64,000 nt of DNA from Sphagnum compactum (GCA_965153455.1 OZ234493.1:23860213-23924212), one strand, 5' to 3'; shown: positions 47,793 to 61,046, numbered from the stretch's first letter. Numbers and translations are program-made. The notes: generated by a model not told the origin, from the letters alone.

Positions 47793-49240
47793 GTTATGTA
47801 CCTCTCTGCCTGTGGTGGTGGTGGTGGTTGTGGTGGTGGACTCCTCCTGTGTGGCTCAGGTTATGTGATTGCTGTGCAACTGGAGACGAAAAGAGTCAGA
47901 TGCAATTTTGGCTTAAAATTTTACTCTTTTTTTTATTTTTAATTGTGATGCAATGTTGTGGCTTGTCAGTCAACATCGAACCTTTGCTATATGTTGTTGG
48001 ACTTGCCATAAACATTCAAACAACTATCCATTACTTTCTGCTGCAGGTGCGTTGAATTTGTAACATAAAGCTCAATTAGCGCCTCAAGGTTTTTCTTTCT
48101 CGCCACAATATGGGCGCCAAGTTGTTGAACTGTTGTTGAACAAGTTGTTATTGTTATTTAAAGGGGGGTAGTACGACCTCATACTGTTAAAATTCCCAAG
48201 CATTGCGGATTTCTGTGTGTGCACAAAGAAGGCTTTCTTTCTCTGGGAGATGTTGGTGGTGGCTGGTTTTCTCAAGGGGGAAAAGGAGCTATACTTGGAC
48301 TTGCTGCTGGTGCTGGTCCCTTTCCTGATTGTTGGGCCTTGCTCTCAGCTGTCACTCTGGTTCTCTCTACTACCATGTCTTGTTTGGCCTGTAAGTCTTT
48401 TTGCTGCTTGTCTGATTTTTCTGCTGTTCTCAAGAGGATATGTTCATGTTGTGGGGAACCCAAACAAGTATCCTCTTATGTAGGCATCTCTCTGCCCCTT
48501 GGTCTTAGACAGGGTTGAGCTAGAAAAGGAAGCTTTAACCTGACGATGAATGAGGATAACTGTTGACTTTGTTTTAACTAGCAAATGCTTCTTCTTGAGT
48601 GCTAGCCAACATCATGAGTCAGAGTCTTCTTCCCACTCACTGCCCTTTCTTCCTGCTGAAAGTGACAGCTCGATACATTGTGAGTGATACTCACAAAAGT
48701 TTATGACTGCAGTGTTTCTTGTCATGTTGGTTCTGGTTTGGCTGGAGTTTTGGTATTGTGAGTTTTTTGGTGGATTTTTTTCCCTCTGCAATCATGTTTT
48801 GCTTGATACCTCTTGACCTTAAGTAGCTCATGTTTGGCCATCTCCTGAATGACCTTCACACCATTCAATTCGATGCTGGTGAACAGGTCTCTCTCCTTAG
48901 ACCTGCCATTTGGGTTTGTCTTTTTCTGTGTCTAACTGCCAAGAACATTGTTTTCACATGCGGAATTCCTTCTCCTGCTGTTATTGAGTAGTCAGTATAA
49001 TTGCAGTCAGCTCCGTTGCTCTCCATTCTGTTCTTGTGACAATCCAACTGTTTCTAGTTCAATCTGAAACTTCTGATTTTGTCTTTTGAAAACCCACTTG
49101 GATGAGCTGAACTCTTCTTAGTGGTAGTAAAGTACGTTTTTTGCTGTCAAATCTCTACTGTAAATACCAACTTTGTGAATTTTGGAACTGGTGAAATTGA
49201 GGGAATCTATTTATCTGTGCAAGTTTGTCATTCACTGTCT
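47793..49240. other. 3' UTR and downstream region of the IDD gene
   Basis: The stretch after the stop is T-rich with a GTGGTGG run near 47,815-47,840. No canonical AATAAA was seen in the first 300 bp, so the 3' end of the transcript cannot be placed. No further coding region is supported. Confidence 0.5.
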
Positions 49241-49249
49241 TACAGCTTC

Positions 49250-49480
49250 TGGACCAATCCCCTGCCAGGTTACGAGCTAGTGTAGCATCAACAATAACTG
49301 GGACTGGATTGCTTCAGCACCCATTCCTGCCAGGTTCAGAGCTTCAGTAGGATGATCACCCATAACTGGAGCTGGGAAGGCTGACAATAACTGGAACTGG
49401 ACTGCTTTGGCACCAATTCCTGCCAGGCTCAGAAGCCAATGTAGATCACCCATAACTGGAACTGGAACACCAATTCACAT
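49250..49480. repeat. Tandem repeat of about 93 bp, two and a half copies
   Basis: CAATAACTGG(G/A)ACTGGA starts at 49,292 and 49,385. Each unit also holds TTCCTGCCAGG and GATCACCCATAACTGGA. A partial copy precedes the first full one. Confidence 0.75.
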
Positions 49481-49599
49481 TTTCATCAGTATTATTACTA
49501 TCAGCCTTTTTTTTTAACTGGCGAAAATGAAAATTCAAAATTCAAAAATGAAGTGGTTTTTTTGAAGGTTTTTAATCACCAGAAGTGAGGGAAAAAATG

Positions 49600-50070
49600 A
49601 GAAAGATTTGGCCAAAAAAATTTTATTTTCGTTTTTGGGTGTGTAGCCAAAGATATAGAAGGATGATTAAAGTTTTCTACTTCACATCTGGTTTATAGCC
49701 AGATTTGGCTAAATCTTCCTAAGTAGGTTTGCCATTTTGGCTACAAACAAAAATTCCTTTAAAAAACACTGATTACTATGATCCCATCAATTGTACATTT
49801 GGAAAATGCACGTAGAGAAAACTCAAGTCTTTTGTTGTTGTGTTTGTTTGTATGAGCAAAAAATGATGTGCTATTGTCTAATACTGTACCTTCCAATCAT
49901 TTTAATTTTTTTTGTATACACTTTTTTTTTGAAAATAAAAAATTTCTAATATAAAATTTGACAAAAAGTTGGGGGAAACTTTTGGATAGATGTGCTTTTC
50001 TAGTGTAAACTCAATTAATTTGGCTAATTGTTTTTGGAAAATTTAGCCAAAATTTTTATGTCAAAACTTC
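49600..50070. repeat. TAGCCAAA/TTTGGCTA repeat, inverted relative to upstream copy
   Basis: GTGTAGCCAAAG at about 49,640, TATAGCCAGATTTGGCTAAA at about 49,695 and TTTTGGCTAC at about 49,735 bracket a unit whose reverse complement resembles the 43.2-43.5 kb units (shared GGAAG, TTTAGCCAAATxTGGCTA, CATCCTTCT). Further TTTGGCTAA / TTTAGCCAAAA motifs lie at 50,020-50,050. The repeat thus flanks the IDD gene on both sides. Confidence 0.6.
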
Positions 50071-50367
50071 AAAGAAAAAACCCTGGTACGTGCCACTGAT
50101 AATCAGCATGTCAGGTCCATGAAATTGAATTCCTTCATTGGAGAGCATTTCAGGTGCAAATGGGTGAATTGTAGGATGGACGAACCCAAGATGAGTTTCA
50201 ATGGATGGAACCTTGATATGAATCAATTACAATGAACAAAACCCAGGTCAGTCACCAATGGATTGGAACTCTTTGCTGACTCCATTGTGGATGAATCTCA
50301 GCTGAGTTGATAGTAGGATTGATCCATCCTTCCACCATTCATCCATCCATCCATCCATCCACCCCTC

Positions 50368-50763
50368 ATGTTGTGCCATAGCAGTTGGGTTCACTTTCAC
50401 TGTACTCCACAGTACGTGAAAGTAAGTGTTGTTGTCGGAACAACAAAGGGATGTGCACAAAGGAACAAAAGGAAGCCGTGCAAATTTGCTTTTGAAAGGT
50501 TGCTACATGAAAGAGAGTACAATAGTGATCACGAAACTTTGTTTTTTTCCTTTCGGGAAGGAGCCACTTTTGATTGGCCCATCTCCAAAAAAATTATTGA
50601 GGACATTAGACATGCCCCCCAAGACCATGAAGCTTTTGGTGTTGTAAAGGTTCTATGCAAGAAAGAAAGTCTCCTTGTTCTGCACAATCTGGGTGGCATT
50701 CCAAGAGGGAGACTTTGGCCAATGCACTTGGGAGTTGAAGAGTTTTTAGTTTATACGGTTTAG
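50368..50763 (+). CDS. Unidentified ORF, 131 codons
   Basis: An uninterrupted frame ends in TAG at 50,763. The middle part has mixed, protein-like composition (KFAFERLLHEREYNSDHE, then REGATFDWPISKKIIEDIRH), unlike the low-complexity frames nearby. No family was recognised, and the first 25 or so codons overlap a CCAT-repeat flank and may not be coding. A CCAT microsatellite lies just upstream (50,343-50,365) and the telomere-motif hairpin begins at its stop codon. It could be a single exon, a captured gene fragment or chance. Confidence 0.25.
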   Translation: MLCHSSWVHFHCTPQYVKVSVVVGTTKGCAQRNKRKPCKFAFERLLHEREYNSDHETLFFSFREGATFDWPISKKIIEDIRHAPQDHEAFGVVKVLCKKESLLVLHNLGGIPRGRLWPMHLGVEEFLVYTV

Positions 50764-50930
50764 GGTTTCAGTCCCTCTTTTACTAATGTGTACCTGTTTT
50801 AGGGTTTAGGGTTTTAGTTGATGCACAAACCCTAAACCCTAATGTGAAACCCTAAACAGGTAGGTACACATTAGTGGATGGACTGAAACCCTAATAAGTC
50901 CATGCCTAAACCCTAATGTGTACCTGTTTT
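50762..50930. repeat. Telomere-motif hairpin plus a third partial copy
   Basis: The arm at 50,762-50,807 and the reverse complement of 50,847-50,892 agree over about 46 bp: AGGGTTTCAGTCC, then ACTAATGTGTACCT, then TTTAGGGTTT. The loop itself contains GTTTTAG and CCCTAAACCCTAA. A third copy of the inner part, CTAAACCCTAATGTG, follows at about 50,906 in direct orientation. All pieces are built round the plant telomere unit TTTAGGG. Confidence 0.85.
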
Positions 50931-50939
50931 ATTGTTCAG

Positions 50940-53900
50940 ATGGGGAAGGGCTGTTAGACCCAGTTAAAGGGGTGAAGTACAAATGGGCCACCACAAACAA
51001 CAGAAACTTACAAAGCAAGTTCAAAAGATTTGCTTGTCTGAGCACCCCACGAGAAAAGATCCCTTCCCACACAAAAGAAGACTATTTTTTGCACTAGACA
51101 ACAAAAACAACAAAAGCATACATATACTATTTGGTTTGGTTTGGTTTGGGGAAGAGTGATAAGATGTCATACTCCCCCAAGATCATCAAACTTCATGGGC
51201 TTGTTGTATTGTGCTTTGCATGGTTTTGTGTAAAATCAAATGGTTCATATTCTAATGACTTGCATTTTTTTTAAATGATAGGTTGTGACTTGCAAGTCCC
51301 CCACCACCACCGCCGCCACCGAGGTAAACTAGGATCCAGTTATTATCACTAGCTTATTATTTCTTGTTTATTTCTTACTATTCAAAACAACTACATGTAT
51401 TGGATTTGCAATTTCTTTTTACCGTTTCAAATTATTAGTCAAACATTACAACATAACTGCACAAGGCACCATAGTGCTTGTTCTAACACTTTTTTTGCCA
51501 CCTTTGCAAAGTTTGGATGGGGTGTTTAGTATCTTGTGCAAGAGTGAGGAGGAGGGGGTAGAAGAAGCTCCCAAAACTTCCTTTGTTGCCTCCAATGTTC
51601 AAAGTTCAAACAACATTGCACAAGATTAATTGGCTTAGTGCCAAGAAAAAAATGGGGGTACTTAGAGCCATCATATGTGTCAAAGCTTTGTCAACTTTAC
51701 ATTGTTTGGGTGGATGCAATTTTGGGGCTGAATGGGGGACCAATTTGTACATGAGAGCTGAACACCTAAGTTGTAACTCTCCTCTGAGATGTTGCGATTT
51801 GCAATTAAAGTTTCATTTTGGCATCCAAAATTACCTAACAATAGTGTAAGCCAAAGGAGGAAAAAAAAATTAATTCGAATTTTTTAATAGAAAATTTCAC
51901 AGAATTTTCCCCAAAATCAGCAAAATTAGTTCAATTACACTAGAAAAAATAATCCAAACTTTTTTCAAACCCTTTTGTCAAGAAAAAGAAAATAATTTGT
52001 CCAAAACCACATCACGAGTTACTTACAACAAATGTTTCATCATGGTCACTCATGATTTTGTTTCAACTTGCCAGGACAAGGCAGAGCTATTCCGCACTAT
52101 GGAATGGTGAAGTCCCTACCCATTATGTTGGGTAAGGTGACAAGCAAGCCTATTAAGCAATGCACTCAACATAATGGGCAAGGGTGGGGCCATAACATGA
52201 CATAATGGTCTAGGGTGGCAGATTCAACAGTTTGGAATTTCAAAAAACCTTGTTCAACATATATTTTGGTCACCGGTGTGAATATATATGATCATCAGCA
52301 GAAGGTTACAACATATAATGTCATCAAGAAAATGACATAATCGGAGCCATAATGTCTTGTGCCATTATGGACATGAGAGGTGTATCAGTTGTCGATATCA
52401 CCCACGAATCCATCCATCCATCCTTCCATCCATCCATTTATCCACAATGATGATACTGCACATCCTTTGAAATTGCACAATTTGCACATCATTCTTCCCA
52501 CAATCCTTTCACATGGATTCTACCCCCAATTTATACATACACACGTCTCATACCTATGACTACTAACTACTCATGTTTGACACAAAATAATTCTCAAAAG
52601 GTCTACCCAAAAAAAAAGAAGAGAAAATTGTATTGATGTTTGTTGAAATCGTTAAGAATTGAATTCCCAACTTGTGAAGGAATATTTATTGCCTCAACCA
52701 TTGGGTTATATTACAAATACACAACACAAGGTGTACTTTGCATATCCATTCTTCAATTGTTGAAATTTTGGAAATAAAATTTGAATTGTTGAACCTTGTT
52801 TTCTAAAATTTTAAAAAAATTTGACAAAGAAATGCCAATTATCAATCATAGGCACATTATTATATATATATATATAGATATAGAAAAAAATCATCGACAC
52901 CAACAACAACAATCCTACCCCATCCCCCTACCCACCTACCCATCTACTCCTACAACACACAACTTGTTTTCAGTATTAAGGAAAACATAAGAAAAGACAA
53001 AGGAGACCTACATCCAACATGAGCACTAGTGATGTTGTTCTTGTTGTTTATGCAAGCAGAAGAAGCTCTCCCTAACCCCCCTCAATCTGATAGGTTTTTT
53101 CATATTTAAGAAACCTACTTCCATCCACAGAGGATTAGAACCTTAAAGCTTATGATCATGTCTCCAGGGTTGATGGATGGATGGTTCACTGATATATCCC
53201 TAGGACCTCCAACTGGTCCTCCATTCAAACCTGGTGTTGTGTAGCTGAAACTCCTGGCTGGCCCTCTCTCTGCCAATGAGCTTGACCTGGGGTTGCCAAT
53301 GGCTTATCAGGTCAGGGCTTTTGTCAAGTGTGGGAAAGCCATTTTTGGGTTTTTTTTCAAGCTGTTCCCAATGTGTTCTCATAATGTTTCCATGGGGTTC
53401 TCCAAGTTCCCAAGTTGTTGCGCCAAGATGTTCTCAATAGCACCTTAGTTTTATCCCATATGGTTTGCCCAAAGTTCAACTCCCATGTATATAATTGAAA
53501 AGGTGACACATAGGGGAGCACATTTGCTTCTATTTTACAACTTGAGGTCCAAAGAGATGTTTCGATTGGGGAGTAAACAATGTTAAAAAAAATAAAAATG
53601 GTTATGGGCCCAATTACTATGGCCCCTTCTGAAAAAGAAAAAGAAAAAAAGTGTGAGTGCACCTATGAACTCTCATTAATATGAATCACATTATATCACA
53701 CAATTCACAAACAAAGATCAAGACACAATGAAGAGAAATTCCCAAGAGGAAAATCCTTTTCCAGGGAGTTCAACTCAGTGCCCTAGAAACTAAAGAGAAT
53801 ATCACAGGCATATGGTTCTGGTTTGGGATCACAAGGATCCTTTTAGTGTACTAACCTCATTATGCAGGAGGACAAAAGAAATAGCATGACAGGTTAGAGG

Positions 53901-55030
53901 TAATAATGCTAAGCATGGGTATCACTTATGGGTAAATTGGCATCAAATAAACATGATCTAGGTTATCAATCTTGTATAGAGTTTTAGAGTAGTTCACCAT
54001 TCTCTTCGGTAGAAATATCACTTTTTGTGTGAGTTTAGATTGTTAGCTTGCCTATGGCACTATTAATTAGTGTATAATTCATTATCAAATAGTGTGTGGC
54101 ATTATCAAACATGCTTATAGTCCAACCTATGGCACTATTGGCCAAATGTTGTATAGTGCCAAGGTGTTGATAGCAAACTATTTAAACCAACACAAATGCC
54201 AACATGGTTAAAGAGAACTAGGGGTTGACAAGTGGCAAGTGGGGGGGGAAGCCCATTCTTTTAGAAGTTTCTCAAGAACTTTGAGTGGAGCTTCTCCACT
54301 TTGTTCAATGTTTTGTGAAAATGATTTTTGGCTTAGTGAAAAGGAGGCGATGTGGAGATAGTGATGGGGGAGAAGTTGCTCAAGCTTTTGGAGGTGAGGG
54401 TGATCCTTCATGGTGGCCAAAGAAAAAGAAAACAAGTTTTATGAAAATGACAAGAAAAGGAGATAAAGAAAAAGGTGTAGGGATTTAAAAGTTTTTTTGT
54501 TACAAGTTTTGTGTACATAATTTTCTTAAGATGGCAAGAGGAGGAAAGAAACTCCCAAAATGTGCATATGTAGATGGTATGTTTGAGTTCTTTCATCTCT
54601 AATTTTTATGTTTTGAAGATGAAAGAAAGAGGGGAGGAGAAGAAAATGAGGGTTTAAATTTATGGGGTTTCTGAAATCCCTTTCTCCAATCAATCAATCT
54701 CTTTCTCTCTTTCTTTCCTCTTGAAAAACACCCAATATGCCAATCCTTTTTGTCTTTGAGAACAAAGTTGAAAGCAATATGCAAAACCCACCACCCACTT
54801 CTTGGAATGGCCCAATGCATAAGTAGTGATAACAAGCGTGGGCATGTCTAAACATTTCATTTCTACCATGAGGGGTAGAATCTCGTAGACATTTACTACA
54901 ACTACAATAGGAGAAAACCACATTGACATTGGGAAGTTTCAAAAGTTTGTCGCCTCATTAATTCGGTGTGGCAATCAGAGGTGGACCATTCAAAGTAATG
55001 ATTTGTGGTGTCTGAACTACTTTAAACATC
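50940..55030. other. Intergenic DNA, no gene seen
   Basis: No coding frame could be supported. Simple repeats include CCAT runs near 52,411-52,435 and a (TA)n run near 52,860. The stretch at 52,110-52,200 repeats CATAATGGGCAAGG / CATTATGTTGGGTAAGG. T- and A-rich tracts are common. Confidence 0.5.
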
Positions 55031-55039
55031 CATCATGAG

Positions 55040-57100
55040 TAGGTGATACTACAAGTGGACGTTGGAAATGGTTTCAACACCATATTCCAAAGAGCCATAT
55101 TTTAAGAGCTTTGTGTGACAAAAGGTTAATTGTCTCGGCTTTTACCCTTTGTCTAGTCTTTTTATGTTTAACAAGTTCCTTTTTATTTCAATCACCACTC
55201 CACTTCCATAGAATTGTTTGTCATCCATTCTTTGGTGGGCATGCACCAAGGTGATCCATTCACTAAACCTCTTTTTGCTTTAACCCACTTTTGTGCATTA
55301 CAATGTTTTGCAAGGGTTTTCCCATCTTTCATTTTCCTTTCCTTTACCAATGACACTCACATCATTGGCCTTTCTTCTATCGTTCCTTGCACTTTTCAAC
55401 ATTTTGTTTTTTAGTTGGCATCTATGGGGCTTGTGGTCCAACCTTGCAACTGCATGGCTTGGCCACCTTTTGGTTTGTCTCCCAACTTTTTACCTCTTAC
55501 CAATTTTTGTTGTCATTTTAATGGTATCAGGGTTTTGGGTGTCCCATTTGGTTATACATTTTTTACTTCTTCTTTTTTTCAAAACGCATTAGAAAAAAAT
55601 GTTTACCATGTAGACATGATTTCAACATTAAAGGATGTCTAGGTAGCTTTTTGGATCATTTTTTAGTGTTTCACCCAAAAACCTTCCTATTTGTTTCGTT
55701 TTTCCCTTCATCTATCAATCTTTCAACACTAACTCACATATTTTGACATGACCTTCATGCAAACTTTTGGGAAGCTCCTATTAAGCTCAAGCTCTTTGGA
55801 CTACCCATAGGCCCCTTTTAGTGTGTCGACAAAAAAAATTCCCCCATTTCTTGTTGGGGATCGACCTCATTTCCACAAAGTTCAATGTGCCAATGCGCTA
55901 CTTGGGGAGTTAGGCATTTGTTGTAGCTATCATTGCCACCATGTTCTTATCAAATCATCGCTTTTTTTTATAAGAGGCAATAGGTGCTAGTAGTTTTGGT
56001 TCAGTCCCCTTCCATGCCCACTTGAGGTCGATGTGGGAACTCCTTCCTTTGGATATGGTGGTTTGTGTTCCCCCTTTGGCACAATTGGAGTAAATCGACT
56101 TCAAGAGAGCATTTTAAATAGATTGCAGGACCTTTCCTTCTCCAACATCATCTCTAACATGGCTTTTAATTCACATCGGGTGTAGTTGAAATATTGTGTA
56201 GGCCTAGAGGTGGGTGCGTGGCTTTTTGCCCACCCAACCATTCCATCTCTCCATTTGGCCTCAGATGTTTTCTCCTTTACACTACGCACTAGGTTAAGCC
56301 TCCCCCATCCTTTAGCCCTCAATTTAACTCATTTCAATTGTGGTCAATTTTTAGATCTAGTGAAGACCTACCCTTTCCATTACGCCCATGGTGGGGAATT
56401 GATTGTTTCTCATGACACCATTCGGGATGGCTTCACATGCATTGTGAGAGACATGAAGTTTCATGTTTCACATGAACAAACTCATGTCCTTCTATCACCT
56501 TCCTTTCAAACTCTTCATTAGCAAGTTGACATCGTATTATCTATTGATGGCACTCACACCTTTGCCGATGTTGTCATTGCCACTCTCATCCAAATCAATT
56601 TGGTTTTTTATGTTGTTTCATTTCATGGGGTGGATATGATATGGCAACTCAAGCAAAGGAAAGACCTTACCATGATCAGCATTTGACAACTTGCATTCTT
56701 CCCCTTACAATGGAGGTTTTTGGTTGCCAACATCAACAAATGGATGGTTTTTTTCATTGATGTGCTAACATGGTGTGGTAAGTAAAGGCCTTTAGTGGCC
56801 CTCCTTTGGCCATTTTGTGCACCTTTTATAAGCAAAAGGTGTCAATAGCTTTGCAAAAAGCATAAGGCATTTTTATTTTGAGATGCATTATCGTTGCAAG
56901 TGAGGACTCTTCTAGGCTTACTATTATTTCAAGTTTTCCATCCTTTTTTTGGTTCTAATATGTTTTTTGCAACTAATGGGGGCTTTGGAACATGATTTTT
57001 TCCTTTACCCTTTTTTTATCCTTCTATGGGTCAAGTTCATTGTTTTGGCTCGGACTCAAGTCCTTCACCTTTGTCCTTTCTTTTTGCACTTTGTTGGATA
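55040..57100 (+). pseudogene. LINE-like reverse transcriptase remnant (copy B)
   Basis: This copy is truncated within the RT domain. It begins VGNGFNTIFQRAIF (about 55,060), then shows MHQGDPFTKPLFALTHF (about 55,240), FTNDTHIIG at the catalytic box (about 55,345; Asp-Asp replaced by Asn-Asp), RVLGVPFGY (about 55,530) and the C-terminal QVDIVLSIDGTHTFADVVIA (about 56,520-56,590), followed by FGCQHQQMDGFFH. Many stops and frame breaks. Gene order and wording match copy A, so both come from one family; they lie in the same orientation 17 kb apart. Confidence 0.8.
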
Positions 57101-57109
57101 TTTTGTTTA

Positions 57110-59880
57110 ATGGAGTTTGCCAAAGTTTCATCACCTTAAAGGGTTTTTAGAAGTTCTTAGACATGTTGTTTCTTAGTTGGAAGAAACTAGATGGGGAGAA
57201 GAACCTTTTGATTTTTGTCATTGTGGAGTTTGAAATTAGGGTTTCAAGTTGGGGTGTTGTGAGATGCTCAAACAGAACATGTATTTGACATTTCAAAATG
57301 AAGTAAAGCAAAGGGGAGGTTGTTGTGGGTATGTGGAGTAAGTAAAATTAATAGATATCACAGTACAGTTATTTTGGTAAATTTTCTTGTGGTTGTTGAT
57401 TGAATGTTGAAGATTTGAAGACTATCAACATTTGGACAAATAATAAACAACGGTAAAAAAAAGGATCCATGGTGGTAATATTTTGGATTCAATTCAAGTA
57501 GGTTAGAGAGAAAAATCCTTCAAGTTAAACATTGGGTTAAATCCACATCCAACAAATGACATCATCTTATAATAAAATTTGGTTGAATTTTTAAGGCGTA
57601 TTTGGAGGCTACATTACAAAACACAAATTTACTTCCAAGAGGCAAACAATTTGAAAAATGAATCATTTTTTGAAATGTTCACCTCTCATTTTAAAACATT
57701 TTTTAATGTGACCACCACTACTATCATTGAAAAAACTGGACCAAGTTTTTACACTTGGCAAAACTTTTGGCAACAAGTTTTACCAAAATCAATTAAACCC
57801 TAAACCATTTATCAATTGGACCATAATTTGTCTTTATTAATCTACTAATCCACATAATGATTCCATAATTGAAACACAAAAAATAATATAAGAAATTATA
57901 TTGTATTTGCAAATTGCATTATAAAATGTAAAAATTCATGAGGCATTTCAAAAGATGGAATGCTTACAAGAATTGATGTTCTATTTTTCTTACAAGCATT
58001 CCATTTTCCAAAATGACTCACATAATTTTTTTCTTTTTTCCTCATGCATGATATCCTATGGGTACCCATCGAAAACAACAAAAACCAATTTTTTATTTTA
58101 TTGTGGCACTTTATTTCAAATTAATGCCTTTGGAACAACATGTGGCCAAAATAAACACCCTTCAACTCCACTCAAGTGTTGCTTATTTGGGAACACCCCA
58201 CTCCTTGGGCTTTATTTACATATTACAACATGACTCAAGACATACATCACAAACTTACCAAGCTTCACAGGTTCATACAAATTTTGTGCAAAATCTTGTT
58301 TTCACAGGTTTGTACAAAAATTGCAATTTTGTGTTATGGTTAATATGAATTATATTTGTATGTATTCAATATCTTAAATATTCAAATGGATGAGAATTTT
58401 TTTTTGAATGACATACATGAATGCTTGTGTTTAATACACAAAAATCACATAGTTTTATTCAAAATTACATCATGATAACTGTACAAATTTAGTTAAAATG
58501 TAAATCATACATACTTCATATCAAAACATCACAAGTAAAAAATATCATTTATATAAAAGTAACATGTATTTTTTCGTGCCATCTTTACTGTTTGAAACCT
58601 ATGGATTTTGCACGGACATATTGTTTTACGATTTTCACATGGATTCTATTGAAATTTTGTGATATTGTAAGTTTGTGATGATTAATCTTTTAATTCAAAT
58701 ACATAATTCCCAAAACCATAAGATTACATTACCTATGTTATGTGATGCATTTAAGGATGTGAGAACCAAACCAAAGCACCCCAAAAAAAGTTTTTATTCA
58801 CACAAAATTCAAACTCAATAATGTCATCATGGAATCACAAATTGATAAGCTTAGTTGAGCTATAGTTAAACCATTTTGTTGATTTTTGGTTTACATCATT
58901 TGTTTTACTTATATTATAACATGAAAATCACATATGGAAATTGTTCATCTTATTTTGTTTCTCAAGATGGATTGCTCATTATTGTGGTACTAGTTCTCAA
59001 AGAAGTAAAAATAATTGATATTGGTTTTGCCATTGATATTGAAACAACAATATCAATTGTAAAATTTTGTATCCCCATGAGGGAAACAAAATTAAATTAT
59101 TATTGTAAATCCCCTTAAATAATGTTGTGAAGGCACTTTGAGATCTTGCAAACAATCACAAACACAATCCTTTCATAGTTATTTGTCAAAGGAAGTTATT
59201 TCCATTTTTTTCCAAATAATGCGCAAAAAATTAGGATACAATCTATTGAAAAATATATAATTTATAATTTCTTTACATGTAAATAAGGGTGTTTAAAATT
59301 GCAGTATGATAATGTGTTTAAAATATTATCAATTATAATTTTAAAAAATGACCTTGAGTGTGGATTTGGTTTTTAGAAAAACTTGAAAGTGAAAGTTTCA
59401 TGTCTCCCCCCTTTTTTTCATGTGTAATGTTGGCCTCCATTCTTGTCTTGCCTTTTTTGTTTTGTCATGTGATGTTTCATCAAGTTCATGTCCCAATTAA
59501 TTTGTTGATTATTATTAGGAATTCAAGTGTGGCCCTTCCCCAACATAAGATCCCATGTTTTGCATGCGAGGCCTTATTTATGCATCTAGGTTTAGCTCAT
59601 CACCAAAAGCATTATTGGGCTTTTTGTATTTTAGCCTCAGGTGGTGGGGAGGTGCCCTTAGTTCCTTTTTAGGCCCCTTCCCCTCCCCCATTGTGAGCCA
59701 TACCGACACAACCATGTGTAGTAGTCTCAATTTTTTAGAATTGCATCAGGGTTATTTGACTGGAGTAAGGTTGTTAAGGGCTTTTAGCGACTTCATTGGG
59801 AATGATGAATGCCCTGGGTGCATAGGGGGTTTGTTTTCTTTTCTGAAACGCGTTATTGATGAATAAGGAGTTGGATTAGT
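57110..59880. other. AT-rich intergenic DNA, no gene seen
   Basis: Open frames are short and low-complexity. The phrase CACAGGTT(C/T)(A/G)TACAAA occurs twice near 58,266 and 58,305. Nothing bounded was found. Confidence 0.5.
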
Positions 59881-60280
59881 TCTTTCTTCAACGAAGGCTT
59901 ATAACCATAGTTTTAGAAATTCTGTTGCGTAATTAGGGGTGAGAAATCTCTAGAGGGTCGAGGGTAGAAGTAGACACCAAAGTTAGCGGCGTTCAACACA
60001 ACATTAGTTTTGTTATGGAATTTAGGGAGTAGCAAGCCTGTTAGAAATTCTCGAAGCAATTGAAAGGGTGTTAATGAAAGGTCTGATAGAGATAGAACAA
60101 TCTTCAAGCCGTTGAACATAAGGTTAATTCTAGGCAACTCAACGATTAAATAGATAGTATGATAGTGTGCCAGTGGCAACAGGAATCTAACGATAACTGA
60201 AACATTTATTTAGAATAAGGTTAAGCTCAGCGAGGAGTTGCAAGTACATTTAAAATTCTGGGCTATGCCATAGTGATAGT

Positions 60281-60702
60281 TCACAACTGCAAGAAATCTA
60301 GGATGCGTCGGATGGTGTGAACTAGGTAGTCCGCCTTGCTATTAGGAGACAGTCGACGAATCGGACCGCGCAACCAACGATAATGTCCAACACCGGGAAC
60401 TGAAAACCATGCGAAGATAGAAGTATCTTCAGTTTCGTAACAACCTTCACAAACGGTCTCGGGTTCGTCACCAGAAGCGGGGTCGACTTGCAGCAAGATC
60501 ACCAAGGTGCAAGAGTTCGGAGAAATACGATAGTACCAGGCTCGAGGGGGTTCAACTTCAAGACGAGCACGCACCTCTCAAGCTTCGGGTTCTTCGTCAC
60601 GAGGATGTTGTGTCAGGGTAAGATCTAGAGATGAATCCAGAGGCAGTTCTTCATTCGCTTGTGCGGCTTGCGGCCCGTAAGATGTGACCGTGCGCGATGC
60701 CA
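60281..60702 (-). pseudogene. Unidentified ORF of ~140 codons with one in-frame stop
   Basis: ATG at 60,702 (MASRTVTSYGPQAAQAN...) reads to a stop at 60,281. One TGA at codon 43 (near 60,574), between PEA and EVRARLEVEP, breaks it. The second part is compositionally normal protein with Trp, Cys and charged residues (ARLEVEPPRAWYYRISPNSC, later WFSVPGVGHYRWLRGPIRR). A TATAAAT box lies about 100 bp upstream (about 60,800) and AATAAA about 70 bp downstream. I do not recognise the family. The TGA could be a decay mutation (CGA to TGA) in an otherwise recent copy. Confidence 0.45.
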
Positions 60703-60943
60703 TAATTTCAAGGAGGGAAAAAAGGTCAAATCTTCAACCAAATCAAATCAACAATGAAGGTGCGAAGGACTTGATACATTAAAGTGCATAGTCGCAATTT
60801 ATAGATCGAAGAAAAGGAAAGAAGGCGTGAATAACTGCTTAAGGCCATGGTAAAGTAAAACCGTGAGGTCGACGAAAAAAATTGAAGGTTTAAGTAAGGT
60901 TGTTGGGGGGGAAATGGAAGAGGTGAAAAGGTATTTCTCCTTT

Positions 60944-61046
60944 ACCTTCCATTGGCCACCAAGCATGGAACCTTCCATTGGCCACCAAGCATGGAACCCT
61001 CCATTGGCCACCAAGCATGAACCTTCCATTGGCCACCAAGCTTTGA
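60944..61046. repeat. 26-bp tandem repeat, four copies
   Basis: ACCTTCCATTGGCCACCAAG starts at 60,944, 60,970, 60,996 (ACCCTCC variant) and 61,021. It contains CCATTGG, so each unit carries a CCAAT-box sequence on the minus strand. It lies about 140-250 bp upstream of the TATA-like box of the minus-strand ORF, where such boxes would act. Confidence 0.9.
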
